Assembly: GCF_001304615.2 (NCBI RefSeq)
Contig: NZ_CP032683.1
Location: forward strand, 3,162,001-3,226,000
From: Methanosarcina flavescens
GTDB lineage: Archaea; Halobacteriota; Methanosarcinia; Methanosarcinales; Methanosarcinaceae
Direction: 5' to 3'
DNA: 64,000 nucleotides
The translations under genes were made by a program, and so were the position numbers. Of this stretch, positions 36,765 through 46,692 are shown piece after piece (the first letter of the stretch is position 1; every line of letters begins with the position of its first letter). Under the pieces are notes generated by a model. It worked only from the letters and a program-made list of their open reading frames with translations. It was not told where the DNA came from and did not search any database.

Positions 36765-38117
36765 TTACAGCTTACTTTCCCATGGAACTTTTTCGATCTC
36801 TCCTATCGATTTCGCTGTTAAACGATTACGATATGTTCCTGAGTACTCGAACTCTTTAAGTAAAGAGAGTTCGAGATACCACAGTTCCAGATTGTATGCA
36901 TCATAAATAGCCGAGTCAAAGTCCAAACTATCATATCTCTTTTTGGGGTGCACTAGATAATTACGAATTCCATTAAAAGCACTGGGTGCGTCAGTCCATT
37001 TTGAATCTTCCAATTGTTTCATAGATTTTTCCAATTGTTTCATAGATTTTACCTTATTAATATCTTCTGCTAACGTTTTTAGTATAGAAGTGTTTTCAGT
37101 AAGATCTACAAGAATATTCAAATCATGAAAAAGACATCTCAGCTTCTTTGAGGTATTACTCCTTTTAATTGGATTTGCCTTAAAGTGCTCAAAAGATAAC
37201 CTCTCAAGTGCAGATTGAGCCAAAATAGTCCCAACTTGAAATCTCGAAGTATTAGCGAGTATATAATACATAACCGTTTGAAGATTGTCATTCCATTTGT
37301 TCATAAAACCAGGGAAGAGACTTTCAAGTTGCTCTGAATGATGCTCATCAAACCATGAACTATGTGGACGAGGACAACATTCCATGAGTGATGACCATGA
37401 TTCCCATACTCGATCTGAGGAATTAAAACCCACTGCACATACAGGATTACACCAGACTCCTTTTGTAAACGAGAAAAAGTAATATAGCGCATGAAGCATG
37501 TCTCTAGCTTCTTTACCAGAAATAGGAGTATCATATTTTTTACTCAAACAACCTACATGTGTTAGACCGTAGCCACCTTCACTTCTTAATTTATTGAATG
37601 TGTTATCTGAATCTGCTAAAGATTTCAGCTCTACTACCCAGTTATCTGCTTCTAACTTGACATTTTTAGAATAACTACCTTTGTTTGCAATTATTTTTTT
37701 AAAGTTAAATAAATGAAAAATGATATATTGCATCTGAGTGTTGTCATCTCCAAATCCGACTATTGGCTCAGAAAATGGAGAAAATATTAGTGAGAGTTCT
37801 TCTGGATTTGACAAGTGACAAGTTGTTACGTATACTTTAATTTGCTTTTTATGATTCTTTAACTCTAAAGAAAAGAACTTATCTGATGCAAGCATCCAAG
37901 CTAATTCTACTCTTTCAGAGTTATCTAATTCTTCTATATTGGTGATATGCACACGAATTCGAGGTCGTGGAACTAGATCGAGACGAATTTCCGCATTTAC
38001 AGTAGATAAAACAATCTCATCACTATCCTTAATCAATACTTTGTCCTTTGCAATGACCGTTGACTGATTCGGCTCACCGAAAGGAAAAAGAGGAACAAAC
38101 TGATCTTTATTATTCAT
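36765..38117 (-). CDS. Large HEPN-motif protein of unknown function
   Basis: This 450-residue protein has a mixed N-terminal half I do not recognise and a helical C-terminal part with GIRNYLVHPKKR near residues 382-393. RNYLVH fits the R-x4-H HEPN motif, preceded by long helices, as in ApeA-like and other HEPN RNases used in anti-phage defence. A 21-base duplication gives SMKQLEK twice in a row (about residues 358-371). It is monocistronic with an AT-rich 600-base spacer upstream. RNase activity is inferred. Confidence 0.55.
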   Translation of the reverse strand: MNNKDQFVPLFPFGEPNQSTVIAKDKVLIKDSDEIVLSTVNAEIRLDLVPRPRIRVHITNIEELDNSERVELAWMLASDKFFSLELKNHKKQIKVYVTTCHLSNPEELSLIFSPFSEPIVGFGDDNTQMQYIIFHLFNFKKIIANKGSYSKNVKLEADNWVVELKSLADSDNTFNKLRSEGGYGLTHVGCLSKKYDTPISGKEARDMLHALYYFFSFTKGVWCNPVCAVGFNSSDRVWESWSSLMECCPRPHSSWFDEHHSEQLESLFPGFMNKWNDNLQTVMYYILANTSRFQVGTILAQSALERLSFEHFKANPIKRSNTSKKLRCLFHDLNILVDLTENTSILKTLAEDINKVKSMKQLEKSMKQLEDSKWTDAPSAFNGIRNYLVHPKKRYDSLDFDSAIYDAYNLELWYLELSLLKEFEYSGTYRNRLTAKSIGEIEKVPWESKL

Positions 38118-38735
38118 AATAGTACCTGATTATAATATATTAGATTCTTAAATAGTTTGAGTAATATATTCATCATATTTATCAGAGGTCTTAATATAAA
38201 TATTCTTTGACAGTTTAGATGTAATACACTGTCTTATATCTCGTTTTCATATTCGCTATTTATTACACTATTTGAAAGGCAGAGCAGTCATAAAACATAG
38301 TTACTGGTGACTCCAACTGAGGATATAGTCTAAAATAAATATTTGGAAATACTACCAAAGCTGGCAATATCTTCTCAAAGCAAGCAGTACATATTTAAAA
38401 CTTGATCTAGAAAAACAGCAGACTAAACATGAGGTAACTTCTGGGAAAAAGGAGAATAAATTACGTGAAGTTTCTAACAAATTTACGAATAAACGTCATT
38501 TTCTTTTAAATATAATATTTGAACAGATACATAAATACAAAGGTTTTAATATATGTTATTTCTTTAACTATTTGTTTCTAAACTCTCTTTCTTACAAGCC
38601 ATGTTTAAATTTAAAAAATTTTGGTTCAAAAATAGGGTCATATGAGGCTATTTGGAAAATATTATAAGGTTGAAAATAAAAACGTAGCGATTAAAAAGAC
38701 GACAAACTGATGTTAAAAATTGATGGTGTTCGCTC
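38118..38735. other. AT-rich intergenic region
   Basis: About 620 bases lie between divergent genes. No coding sequence, stable RNA fold or repeat was recognised. Confidence 0.4.
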
Positions 38736-39083
38736 ATGAATTTACAGGAACAAATCGAAGAGTTTAATAAGAGACCAAATGCCAAATATGCATATATAGG
38801 TTTAATAATTGCCGTCCTATTTACTATTGCAGCAATAGCAGATCCCCAAGCTACAATAGGAATGTTTTTTTCAATTATCTCACTGTTATTTTATTTATTA
38901 GTATGTTATTTTATCTTTAAATTTTGTTTCAGAAGCCAAAAACAACAACAGCAGCAACAAGTCGTAATAAACAATTCAAATAAAAAAGCGCGAGTTTGTC
39001 CTAAATGTGGATTACAAAATGATATCGACAGTAAGTTTTGCTCGGATTGTGGTTATGAATTTAAAATCGGCAAAAGTGAATAA
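38736..39083 (+). CDS. Small membrane protein with C-terminal zinc ribbon
   Basis: This 115-residue protein has two membrane helices (about residues 20-38 and 42-66), a Gln-rich linker (QKQQQQQQ) and a zinc ribbon CPKCG...CSDCGYEF. GGTGTTCGCTC precedes ATG 38736. It overlaps the next gene by 29 bases, so the pair is co-transcribed. The function is unknown; such tails often bind other proteins. Confidence 0.7.
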   Translation: MNLQEQIEEFNKRPNAKYAYIGLIIAVLFTIAAIADPQATIGMFFSIISLLFYLLVCYFIFKFCFRSQKQQQQQQVVINNSNKKARVCPKCGLQNDIDSKFCSDCGYEFKIGKSE

Positions 39084-39456
39084 GTATTTAAAATCTATCA
39101 ATATTTGGTTGAGACAGTCCAATCTGTGTCACTCAAAACCTGATAGATGCTTTGTTTATAAGAATAGACATTTGCCACTATGTGCACGATGCACAGGAAT
39201 TATTTTAGGAGGATTAATTTATCTCATATCTTCCAAGCTATTTTTTTTTATTTTACCTATAAATCCAACATATTTAAATTATAAACTATGTTTTGTCTTA
39301 GCAATACCTATGGTTATAGACGGTGGATTACAGTACTTGGGATATAAACAAAGTACTAATAATCGTAGGTTTGCAACTGGATTTTTATTTGGAATAGGAT
39401 CAGTTATATTTTGCTTAAACATTACAGAGTGGTTTTTCTTACAACTGAATGCATAA
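39055..39456 (+). CDS. DUF2085 membrane protein
   Basis: From ATG 39055 this is 133 residues; an upstream in-frame ATG at 39007 is possible but would overlap the previous gene more. The conserved LCHSKPDRCF and LPLCARCTGI motifs are the signature of DUF2085, followed by three membrane helices. The Cys/His pattern could bind metal. Its function is unknown; it is coupled to the zinc-ribbon protein upstream. Confidence 0.8.
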   Translation: MNLKSAKVNKYLKSINIWLRQSNLCHSKPDRCFVYKNRHLPLCARCTGIILGGLIYLISSKLFFFILPINPTYLNYKLCFVLAIPMVIDGGLQYLGYKQSTNNRRFATGFLFGIGSVIFCLNITEWFFLQLNA

Positions 39457-39643
39457 TATATTATCTCGAAACTATGCTTGCTGTACAAATATTCAGAGGC
39501 CGCTTAAGGAATAAATTTTGACATTTATTTATATTAAAGAGTCAATATTTTTTTCAGTGTTCTAAAAAGTGTTCTGTGAGCAGTAATTGATCTTAATTAG
39601 GTTTAGAGTGGACTTAATTGGGCTATTAGCGGCTGAACACTCT

Positions 39644-40339
39644 TTAAATCATTTTCTCAAACCTATCCAGCACTAAAAACATAAATTCCTTTGTGCCAAC
39701 CAGATATTCTCGCTGCCCGAGCATTTCTTGCTTTTTCTGCACAAACGGTCCCTCCGCCAGCCCTTCCCCAAATCGCTCAATCAAAGACCGAATTCTTTCT
39801 TCATTCACCTCGGGATGAAACTGAAGCGCCACAACCCTTCCGTTATAAATGAATCCCTGGTTCTTGCAGCCCTCGCTTTCAAAAAGGTGAACAGCTCCTG
39901 CCGGCAGGTCAAAAGTCCTGCTGTGCCAGTGAAAAACCGTAATCCTTTCCGACAGCCCCTCAAGAAATTCTGGTTTATTTTTGCCGCCGGATGCCCTTAC
40001 AGGAAACCATCCCATCTCCATATGCGGGTTTTCATAAACGCGGGCGCCGAGGATGTCAGCAAGCAATTGCGCACCAAGGCAGATTCCAAGTATCGGTTTT
40101 CCAGTGTCAACTGCCTGCTTGATAAATGCTTTTTCATCCCTCAGCCAGGGATTTTCTTCATAATCGTAGATTCCCATTGGACCACCCATGATGATAAGAA
40201 GATCAAAAGAATCAAGTTCCGGGGGACTTTTTGCCTCGTAAAAACGGGTTGACTCAAGCCTGTGTCCTTTGATTCTTGCATATTCTTCAATGGTGCCCAG
40301 GGTGTTTATGGGAGAGTGCTGGAGAACGTGGATTTTCAT
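39644..40339 (-). CDS. Class I glutamine amidotransferase (GMP synthase-like)
   Basis: This 231-residue protein has nucleophile Cys in GICLGAQ, His and Glu in LQFHPEV and the oxyanion stretch IIMGGPMG. It is a stand-alone domain of the YfeJ/GuaA-type, with no fused synthetase. The substrate is unknown; relatives act on glutathione or gamma-glutamyl compounds. It is monocistronic with a weak ribosome site. Confidence 0.9.
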   Translation of the reverse strand: MKIHVLQHSPINTLGTIEEYARIKGHRLESTRFYEAKSPPELDSFDLLIIMGGPMGIYDYEENPWLRDEKAFIKQAVDTGKPILGICLGAQLLADILGARVYENPHMEMGWFPVRASGGKNKPEFLEGLSERITVFHWHSRTFDLPAGAVHLFESEGCKNQGFIYNGRVVALQFHPEVNEERIRSLIERFGEGLAEGPFVQKKQEMLGQREYLVGTKEFMFLVLDRFEKMI

Positions 40340-40545
40340 ACAAGATCAGTTTGTAATTTCAAGATTAAATACTACCCTTAATTCATTGAGAATTTCATAT
40401 ATTACTGACAGTTCAATCGAAGAAGCTTTGCCCTCTTTTTCTTTATCAAAGGACATTAATTTTTACCAATCTTTTTTAAAATTAAAAATGTTCAATACAG
40501 GGATTTGGCTGAAATAAACTTATATTTCAGGATGAAGTTATAAAG

Positions 40546-40839
40546 ATGATCACAATGAACTCTGATATTTTAATACGCAGTTTCATAATAGCCTGTTTAA
40601 TAACACTTATAACAGTACTTATAGAAGCCGCTTATTACGGATTGCAGCCTGAAAACGCCTATTTAGCCAGCGACGTTGGTTATTCTGTTACCAGTCCTTT
40701 TGTGAATAATTATTCAGACTTAACAAGCCCTGTAAACCGGATAATCCTTGGTATAATATTCATCTCTACTTTTGTAATATCTTTAAAGGAGATATCTAAG
40801 AGAGCTAAAAAAGAAAAACCATGCAAAAGATATTACTGA
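40546..40839 (+). CDS. Small membrane protein, unknown
   Basis: This protein of 94-97 residues starts at ATG 40546 or 40555. It has two membrane helices flanking an external loop (ENAYLASDVGYSVTSPF) and a basic C-terminus (KRAKKEKPCKR). GGATGA lies 13 bases before the first ATG. No family was recognised. Confidence 0.55.
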   Translation: MITMNSDILIRSFIIACLITLITVLIEAAYYGLQPENAYLASDVGYSVTSPFVNNYSDLTSPVNRIILGIIFISTFVISLKEISKRAKKEKPCKRYY

Positions 40840-41586
40840 AATCCCGACAAGGATGCAATGCATAAAATCTGACAAAAAGATATTCCTTCCTAAATCAGAT
40901 TTAAGAATCATCTCTACACCTGTGTAGAGATCTCCGATTTATGTAAAGATACCTGATAAACATTTAGTGTCTCTAATAATACATCTGGTATACAAAGATA
41001 CAGTTATTTTGTTCTTTAGCTTTTATTTAGCAGTTCCAGGGATAACTCAGAGTGGAAACAAATTTCTTTCAGCAGTCGTCCGTACCACAGATTATGGAAA
41101 TATATAATGATCTGCAGCCAATCTATTCTTAAATAACATTTAAAGGGCTTAAAACAGATTTTTGACTTTTTCCGTTATTTTTCTCTCTTATTCAGTTAAT
41201 TTAAATAATATTAGAGCTTTATTTAATTCGGGGAATATAAAACTACAATCCTATGAAACAATGGTTGAGGGATGCATTAAACGTTAAGGTACTGCATTTT
41301 TCCACCGCGTTTCCTGTCATAATTCATGAGTCTCATTTGATTGAACTCTAATTTGGGAGAAGCTGTATACCAGCGCACGGGAACTCAGGTTAATAGTGAA
41401 AAGTATGATCTTTTCAAGCTTTTTGTCAGTGAATGCCTGAAAAAGTTTTAATAAGAGAATTTTCACAAAATAAAAAACTCACAGCTAAAGCTATGGAAAG
41501 CATATTAAAAGCTCTCAAAACCTGATCCGGCAATCGAGAATTTACGCCTAACTATCAGACTTACTGGTTAAAGGCAGGGTAAAAGC
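40840..41586. other. Intergenic region with a 22-bp palindrome and gene scrap
   Basis: A perfect 22-bp palindrome (ATCTCTACACCTGTGTAGAGAT) lies at 40910-40931 and looks like an operator or hairpin. At about 41338-41450 one frame reads LGEAVYQRTGTQVNSEKYDL and ends CLKKF, which may be the tail of a lost gene. Nothing else is supported. Confidence 0.5.
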
Positions 41587-43071
41587 ATGAGATCAACAAA
41601 ATCGGTTTGTCCGGAATGCAAAAAGATAATTACGGCTTCAATCTTTGAGGAAAATGGAAAACTGATAATGGAAAAAGGCTGCCCTGAACATGGGAACTTC
41701 AGGGATATATACTGGTCAGACGCTGAACTTTACAGGAAGTTTGAAATTCATTCACATACCGGATCAGAGATTTCCCATCTCCAGGATTCTGATTCCACAA
41801 ATTGCCCATTTGATTGCGGTATCTGTCCTGCTCACCAGACAGGAACTTTGCTTGCAAATATAGACATCACCAACAGATGCAACCTTGCATGCCCTGTCTG
41901 TTTTGCAAACGCAAGAGTGACAGGTCTCATTTATGAGCCTAGTTTCGAGGAAATCAGAAAGATGATGGAAACGCTCAGAAACGAAAAACCTGTTCCATGC
42001 TATGCCATTCAATTTTCTGGCGGAGAGCCAACAGTAAGGGATGACCTTCCTGAGATTATTGAACTGGCAGAAGAACTGGGTTTTTTGCAAATCCAGATTG
42101 CAAGCAACGGAGTTAAGCTTGCAAAAAGTCCAGAGTACTGCAAAAGACTTAAAGACGCCGGACTTCATACAATTTACCTCTCTTTTGATGGAGTCACACC
42201 AGATCCCTACATCAAAACCCGAGGTTTTAACGCCCTGCCCCTAAAGATAAAAGCTATCAAAAACTGCAGGGATTTTGGACCAGATAGTCTTGTGCTTGTG
42301 CCGACGCTTGCAAAAAAGGTTAACGATTCCCAAGTTGGAGGAATCATCCGGTTTGCAGCCGAACATCTTGACATTGTAAAAGGAGTAAATTTCCAGCCCA
42401 TTGCCTTTACAGGAAGGGTGGACCAGTCTCAGCGAGAAGATAAAAGGATTACCATACCCGATGTGCTGAGACTTGTGGAGGAACAGACCGACGGAGAGAT
42501 CTCCCGCAACGCCTGGTATCCTGTATCTTCTGTAGTCCCTATAAGCCGGTTTTTATCAGTTATGATGAAAGTCCCAATCCCTGAATTCACAGTCCACCAG
42601 CACTGCGGGGCTGCAACCTATCTATTCTTTGAAGAGGGTCATTTTATCCCGATTACAGATTTTATTGATGTTGATGGTTTTCTTGAGTTTATAAACGAAG
42701 TAATCCCTGAGATAAATGGGAAAGGAGGGCGGGTCCGAACCCTTGCAAAAGTCATAAAGGAGGTCCCAAGGTACATTGACGAGAGCAGGGGACCGAAATC
42801 AATAAACGTAACCCGGATGATTCTTGACGTCCTTAAAGCCGGCGATAAAGAACATGCTGCACGCTTCCACAGGAATACCCTATTTGTCGGAGTAATGCAT
42901 TTTCAGGATCTGTATAACATAGATCTTGAGAGGATCAAAAAGTGCGGAGTTCATTATTCTACACCTGATGGCAGAATAATCCCTTTCTGCACATACAACA
43001 CATTTTATAGGGATTCGGTTGAGCTAAAGTTTTCAATGCCCTATACGCAAACAAATAAATCCGAACGGTAA
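41587..43071 (+). CDS. Tes-like radical SAM enzyme (tetraether lipid synthase family)
   Basis: This 494-residue protein begins with a rubredoxin-like Cys set (CPECKKI, CPEHG, CGICPAHQ), followed by the radical SAM motif CNLACPVC and QFSGGEPT. The layout and length fit the MJ0619/Tes family, members of which join two archaeol chains to make macrocyclic archaeol and GDGT. Some paralogues are uncharacterised, so the exact substrate is not fixed by sequence. It has a clear AGGGTAAAAGC-ATG start and is monocistronic. Confidence 0.7.
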   Translation: MRSTKSVCPECKKIITASIFEENGKLIMEKGCPEHGNFRDIYWSDAELYRKFEIHSHTGSEISHLQDSDSTNCPFDCGICPAHQTGTLLANIDITNRCNLACPVCFANARVTGLIYEPSFEEIRKMMETLRNEKPVPCYAIQFSGGEPTVRDDLPEIIELAEELGFLQIQIASNGVKLAKSPEYCKRLKDAGLHTIYLSFDGVTPDPYIKTRGFNALPLKIKAIKNCRDFGPDSLVLVPTLAKKVNDSQVGGIIRFAAEHLDIVKGVNFQPIAFTGRVDQSQREDKRITIPDVLRLVEEQTDGEISRNAWYPVSSVVPISRFLSVMMKVPIPEFTVHQHCGAATYLFFEEGHFIPITDFIDVDGFLEFINEVIPEINGKGGRVRTLAKVIKEVPRYIDESRGPKSINVTRMILDVLKAGDKEHAARFHRNTLFVGVMHFQDLYNIDLERIKKCGVHYSTPDGRIIPFCTYNTFYRDSVELKFSMPYTQTNKSER

Positions 43072-43210
43072 TAGCATAAGACAAAATAACGATCTTAGCA
43101 GAGCAGTAATGATATATGATAAAAGCAGGAATAAAATCCAATAATAGAATATAAAACCAGAACATCAAATAAATTATTTAAAAAATTACCCCCACATATA
43201 TTGAGATCTC

Positions 43211-43800
43211 ATGAAAGTGTGGCCTCTAAATTCAAAAATTTTAGAAAATCCAGATTCTGAAAATGCAGATCAGAAAAAAACAGGCTTTAAGAAGTTTCAG
43301 GTTCCGCAAAAAGGTGAAACCGGCTCTTTCTGGGAAAAAAGGGGAGATAGATACCATTGCGGAGTTGACCTTTATGACCCTGAAAACACGGAGTAGTTTC
43401 GATTGAAAGAGGAGTTGTCGCAGAGATAGGGCTGATGACCTCGCCTGAAATCCTGCCTTATTGGAATCCGACTTATTATGTAATTATTGAACATAACAGG
43501 GAACTGTTCTGTAAATACGGTGAGTTTGCAGGCTTTACCGTGAAAAAAGGAGACGAAATCGAACCCGGGCAATTGATAGGGCATGTGGGCATGGTACTGA
43601 ACTCCAGCAAAATCGATGAATCCTGCCCGCTTTATATCCGGAAGTTAAAAGACAGGAATCCGAGCATGCTTCATTTTGAGTTCTGGAAAAAGCAGCCCAT
43701 TACTACGCACAGGAATTATCTTGGGGGAAACTGGTTTGGCGAAGAAAAGCCTGAAAACCTGATTGATCCTACGGGCTACCTTGAACAAATACTATCGTGA
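43211..43800 (+). pseudogene. M23-like peptidase-fold protein split by a frameshift
   Basis: The first frame (43211-43396) ends just after RYHCGVDLYDPENTE. The next frame, from about 43396, continues VVSIERGVVAEIG and then YYVIIEHN, VKKGDEIEPGQLIGHVG and LHFEFW. These are the H-x3-D and H-x-E-like elements of the M23 lysostaphin fold. One extra G at 43393-43395 would give a continuous protein of about 197 residues. The TAG at the break is not a pyrrolysine candidate, since further stops follow in that frame. No signal peptide is evident. Confidence 0.65.
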
Positions 43801-43926
43801 CATCCACAAATTAGACCTGACAATCTCACCTGTGCACTTATATAAAAGGAAGCTAATTTTTCTTCACGCAAGGGTGCAGGAAAAAGCCTTAGCTTGCTGC
43901 CGTTTTAACTATCTGGCTGGTGTTCT

Positions 43927-44937
43927 ATGGAAAATCCAAATTTTGAGATCTCTGCAATGAATGAAAAAATAAATCGCCTTGAGAAAACTCAGGTAATCAA
44001 AAATTATTATCTGGTTCTGGGAGGGGGAAAAATCGGCACGGATTTCCTTCATTATGCCCGGAAAAACAAGTTCCCCTTTGTACTCGTTATCGACAGGGAC
44101 GAAACCGTGCCTGCTTCAGATGAGGCAGACATCAAAACTGAAGTCGAGCTGGTAAATCTTCTGAAAAATAAGGCTTCAGAGCCTTCACCGAATAAAGTGT
44201 TTAAATCTCCCAGAGTATCAGGGGCAATCAAAAGGGAAGATGAAGGAGAAAGCGAAAAAGAAGGTAGAGAACCTGAAATCTATTTTTGCAAAATGGATCT
44301 TAAGCACATTCCTTTTCTTCTAAGCCATGGTATTCCTGAATATATTATTCCTGCTGTCCCCTGTCATGCGGTTGCATATATGCTCTCCGATCTTCTAAAA
44401 TTCCCTCTTGAACCTGCAAAGAATGAAAACCCGGAAAAAATAGAAGATAAAAGCCAGAAAGGAAGCAGCCCTGTAACCGAACTTATTATCGGACCTGAAA
44501 ACCAAAGGCTCATGGCATTTTTCGAAAAGCTTGCAGCTTCCTTTCCTGCTGATGTAATCGCAGGGCGTTACCCTGAACATGGAATGCTGTTTTTCTCTTA
44601 TGCCAGGGAAGGAGAAATCTGTCCTGATGGCTGTCCGGGCCCTAGAGACCGCTGTCCCACATTCGGGCGGATAAAACCCAATACCATTACGGAATATGCA
44701 AGGAAACTTCGCCAGAGCCTGCCAGGCTGGGTCTTTGAGAGCCACCAGATGAAGCCAGGTACAGGAGGGCTTAAAGGAAAGGAACTCAAGCAGAATCTAA
44801 TTGAGATCTTTGAGTTTGTAAGAGCATTTAAAGAAAATAAGAGTGGAGAAAGGTTTGAGAACCCTGAAGATAGGGCATTTTTCATTGCCACTACCTGCAC
44901 ATGCCATGGAGTATTGAACCTGTTTTATGTTCTCTGA
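43927..44937 (+). CDS. Rossmann-like protein with Cys cluster, unknown
   Basis: This 336-residue protein has an N-terminal YYLVLGGGKIGTDFLHYAR followed by FVLVIDRDE, which resembles an NAD-binding (TrkA-N-like) fold. The C-terminal half has CPDGCPGPRDRCP and TCTCHGVLN, likely metal or Fe-S ligands. An acidic and basic low-complexity stretch lies between. ATG 43927 is reached from GGTGTTCT. No enzyme family is firmly recognised. Confidence 0.6.
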   Translation: MENPNFEISAMNEKINRLEKTQVIKNYYLVLGGGKIGTDFLHYARKNKFPFVLVIDRDETVPASDEADIKTEVELVNLLKNKASEPSPNKVFKSPRVSGAIKREDEGESEKEGREPEIYFCKMDLKHIPFLLSHGIPEYIIPAVPCHAVAYMLSDLLKFPLEPAKNENPEKIEDKSQKGSSPVTELIIGPENQRLMAFFEKLAASFPADVIAGRYPEHGMLFFSYAREGEICPDGCPGPRDRCPTFGRIKPNTITEYARKLRQSLPGWVFESHQMKPGTGGLKGKELKQNLIEIFEFVRAFKENKSGERFENPEDRAFFIATTCTCHGVLNLFYVL

Positions 44938-45050
44938 GAGTTTATTTTAGATAATTGGATTGTATATTTATTAATAACTGAACTATATAATCTCAATTGT
45001 GTAAAAACGCAGCTGGCAGGTATAAAGGTATACTTGCAGTGATTGAATTC

Positions 45051-46550
45051 TTAGCTCCGCCAGCTTCGTTCTATTTTTTCGTACAGGCCAAGTAAATTAT
45101 TTCGTGTGATTTTAAAATAGGGATGGTCTGGGCCATATCTTTTTTCGATTATATCGAGGGATTTTTCATATAGGTCGATTGCAGTTTCGTATTCGCCCAT
45201 GCTTTCATGCAGACCTGCAAGGTTGTTAAGAGTTGTGCCGATATCGGGATGGGTCGGGCCTAGAGTTATTTCATAAATCTGAAGGGCACGAGTATAGAGA
45301 GAAAGGGCTTTTTTGTGCTGACCAAGGATCCTATAAAGTTCACCCATGTTGTTTAAGGTCTTCGCAACGTCAGGACTGTCAGGACCCAGGATGCGCTCCC
45401 GGATTTCGAGGGCTCGCGTGTATAACTCCAGCGCTTTTTCATAACGGCCTTTCTGGATATAGACGCCTGCGAGGTTGTTAAGGGTCGTAGCAAAGCCCGT
45501 ATGTTCAGTTTTTCCGAATTTTTCCATGATTTCTAGGGATCTTGTGTAAAGGATCATGGCTTTTTCATATCTTGTGGTCTGGAAATAGAGCAGGGCAAGA
45601 TTGTTCAGAGTCTGGGCAACCTGCGGATGCTCAGCACCATATACCTTTTCCTGAAGCTTTAAAGCCTGCCCATAAGTATCCTCAGCTTCATCAAGTTTGC
45701 CCATCTCCGCGAGCAAAACGCCCAGGTTATTCAAGGTTCCGGCTTTATACCTCATAACCGCATGGCTTTCAGGCTCCTGCTCAAGAAGTTTTTCGAGAAG
45801 TTTGAGAGCCCTCCTGAAGTGCTCTTCAGCTTTCTCAGGCTTTTCCAGCCCCTTATAAAAAAAAGCCATCCTGTTCAGGGTCCTGACAGCGCCGAGGTTC
45901 TGTGGGCTAAGGAAATTCTCCTGAATCTCCAGAGCGCGGGTGTAGTATGAGACAGCCTCTTCATGCCTCTCCATCAGATAGTAGAGAGTACCAAGCTCAC
46001 TTAGTGTATCCCCGGTTTCAGGTCTAGGTTGGTTGGCAAGGTTTTCGCGGATTCTCAAAGCCATTAAAAAAAACCTTAGGGCTTCTTCGTAATTCTCCAT
46101 ATAACGGTAGATTCCTGCAAGCCCGTTCAGTACAGATGCAGCCTCTGGACTCTCAGGCCCAATTTCCTTTTCCACAATACCAAGCAGTTCTTCATAAAGG
46201 GGGAAGAGCACTTTCCAGGATCCGGATCTGTAGAAAGGTGCGGCTTTAACTGTGAACCAGCTTACCAGTTCTTCCGGTTCAAAAGCTTCCTTTGCATGTA
46301 TAAATGCTTCCTTTAAGGCAATTTCATCTTCAGGAGTGATAAGCTCCGGATCCAGATCTTTCAGCCTGTTCCCGTACCTTTCAAGCAGAGCTCGATGTTT
46401 TTTCGTTTTCTTTTCAATTCCCAACTCTTCTTCCAGGCTTTTATTTGAAATGTCAGTAGAGCTACTTTCGCCAGAATCTTTTCTTTTTCCTGAAACTACT
46501 TCTTTTCCTGAGATTTCCTCTTCTTCTGAATCTTTGTTGAAATTAGTCGT
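45051..46550 (-). CDS. TPR (kinesin light chain-type) protein, probable ACG start
   Basis: The frame is open to a TAA just upstream. GGAGGGG at 46557-46563 sits six bases before an in-frame ACG (46550-46548), whereas the first TTG (46424) has no ribosome site. From ACG the protein is 499 residues: an acidic N-terminus, a helical domain (ITPEDEIALKEAFIHAKEA) and about eight 42-residue TPRs (TLNNLAGVYIQKGRYEKALELY). The helical domain and TPRs match the C-terminal part of the STAND protein at 9026-11869, so this is a TPR scaffold without the ATPase. Its partner proteins are unknown. Confidence 0.75.
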   Translation of the reverse strand, partial: TTNFNKDSEEEEISGKEVVSGKRKDSGESSSTDISNKSLEEELGIEKKTKKHRALLERYGNRLKDLDPELITPEDEIALKEAFIHAKEAFEPEELVSWFTVKAAPFYRSGSWKVLFPLYEELLGIVEKEIGPESPEAASVLNGLAGIYRYMENYEEALRFFLMALRIRENLANQPRPETGDTLSELGTLYYLMERHEEAVSYYTRALEIQENFLSPQNLGAVRTLNRMAFFYKGLEKPEKAEEHFRRALKLLEKLLEQEPESHAVMRYKAGTLNNLGVLLAEMGKLDEAEDTYGQALKLQEKVYGAEHPQVAQTLNNLALLYFQTTRYEKAMILYTRSLEIMEKFGKTEHTGFATTLNNLAGVYIQKGRYEKALELYTRALEIRERILGPDSPDVAKTLNNMGELYRILGQHKKALSLYTRALQIYEITLGPTHPDIGTTLNNLAGLHESMGEYETAIDLYEKSLDIIEKRYGPDHPYFKITRNNLLGLYEKIERSWRS

Positions 46551-46692
46551 GATTTACCCCTCCTGAATAAAAATAAGATAATAAAAGTCTTTATTTTAAG
46601 ATTTACTATATCTAATTCTAAATATCACAGAATGCTTCTATATAAAGTAAGTTTGTCCAATAATATATGTTGTCAAAATCACCTAAATTATA

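Noticed and set aside
43394-43396. UAG as pyrrolysine codon in the M23-like gene
   Set aside because: Two more stops follow within 45 bases in that frame, while the neighbouring frame continues the protein; a frameshift explains it.
43763-43960. Plus-strand frame of 65 codons between the M23-like and Rossmann-like genes
   Set aside because: It overlaps both real genes in another frame, without a ribosome site.
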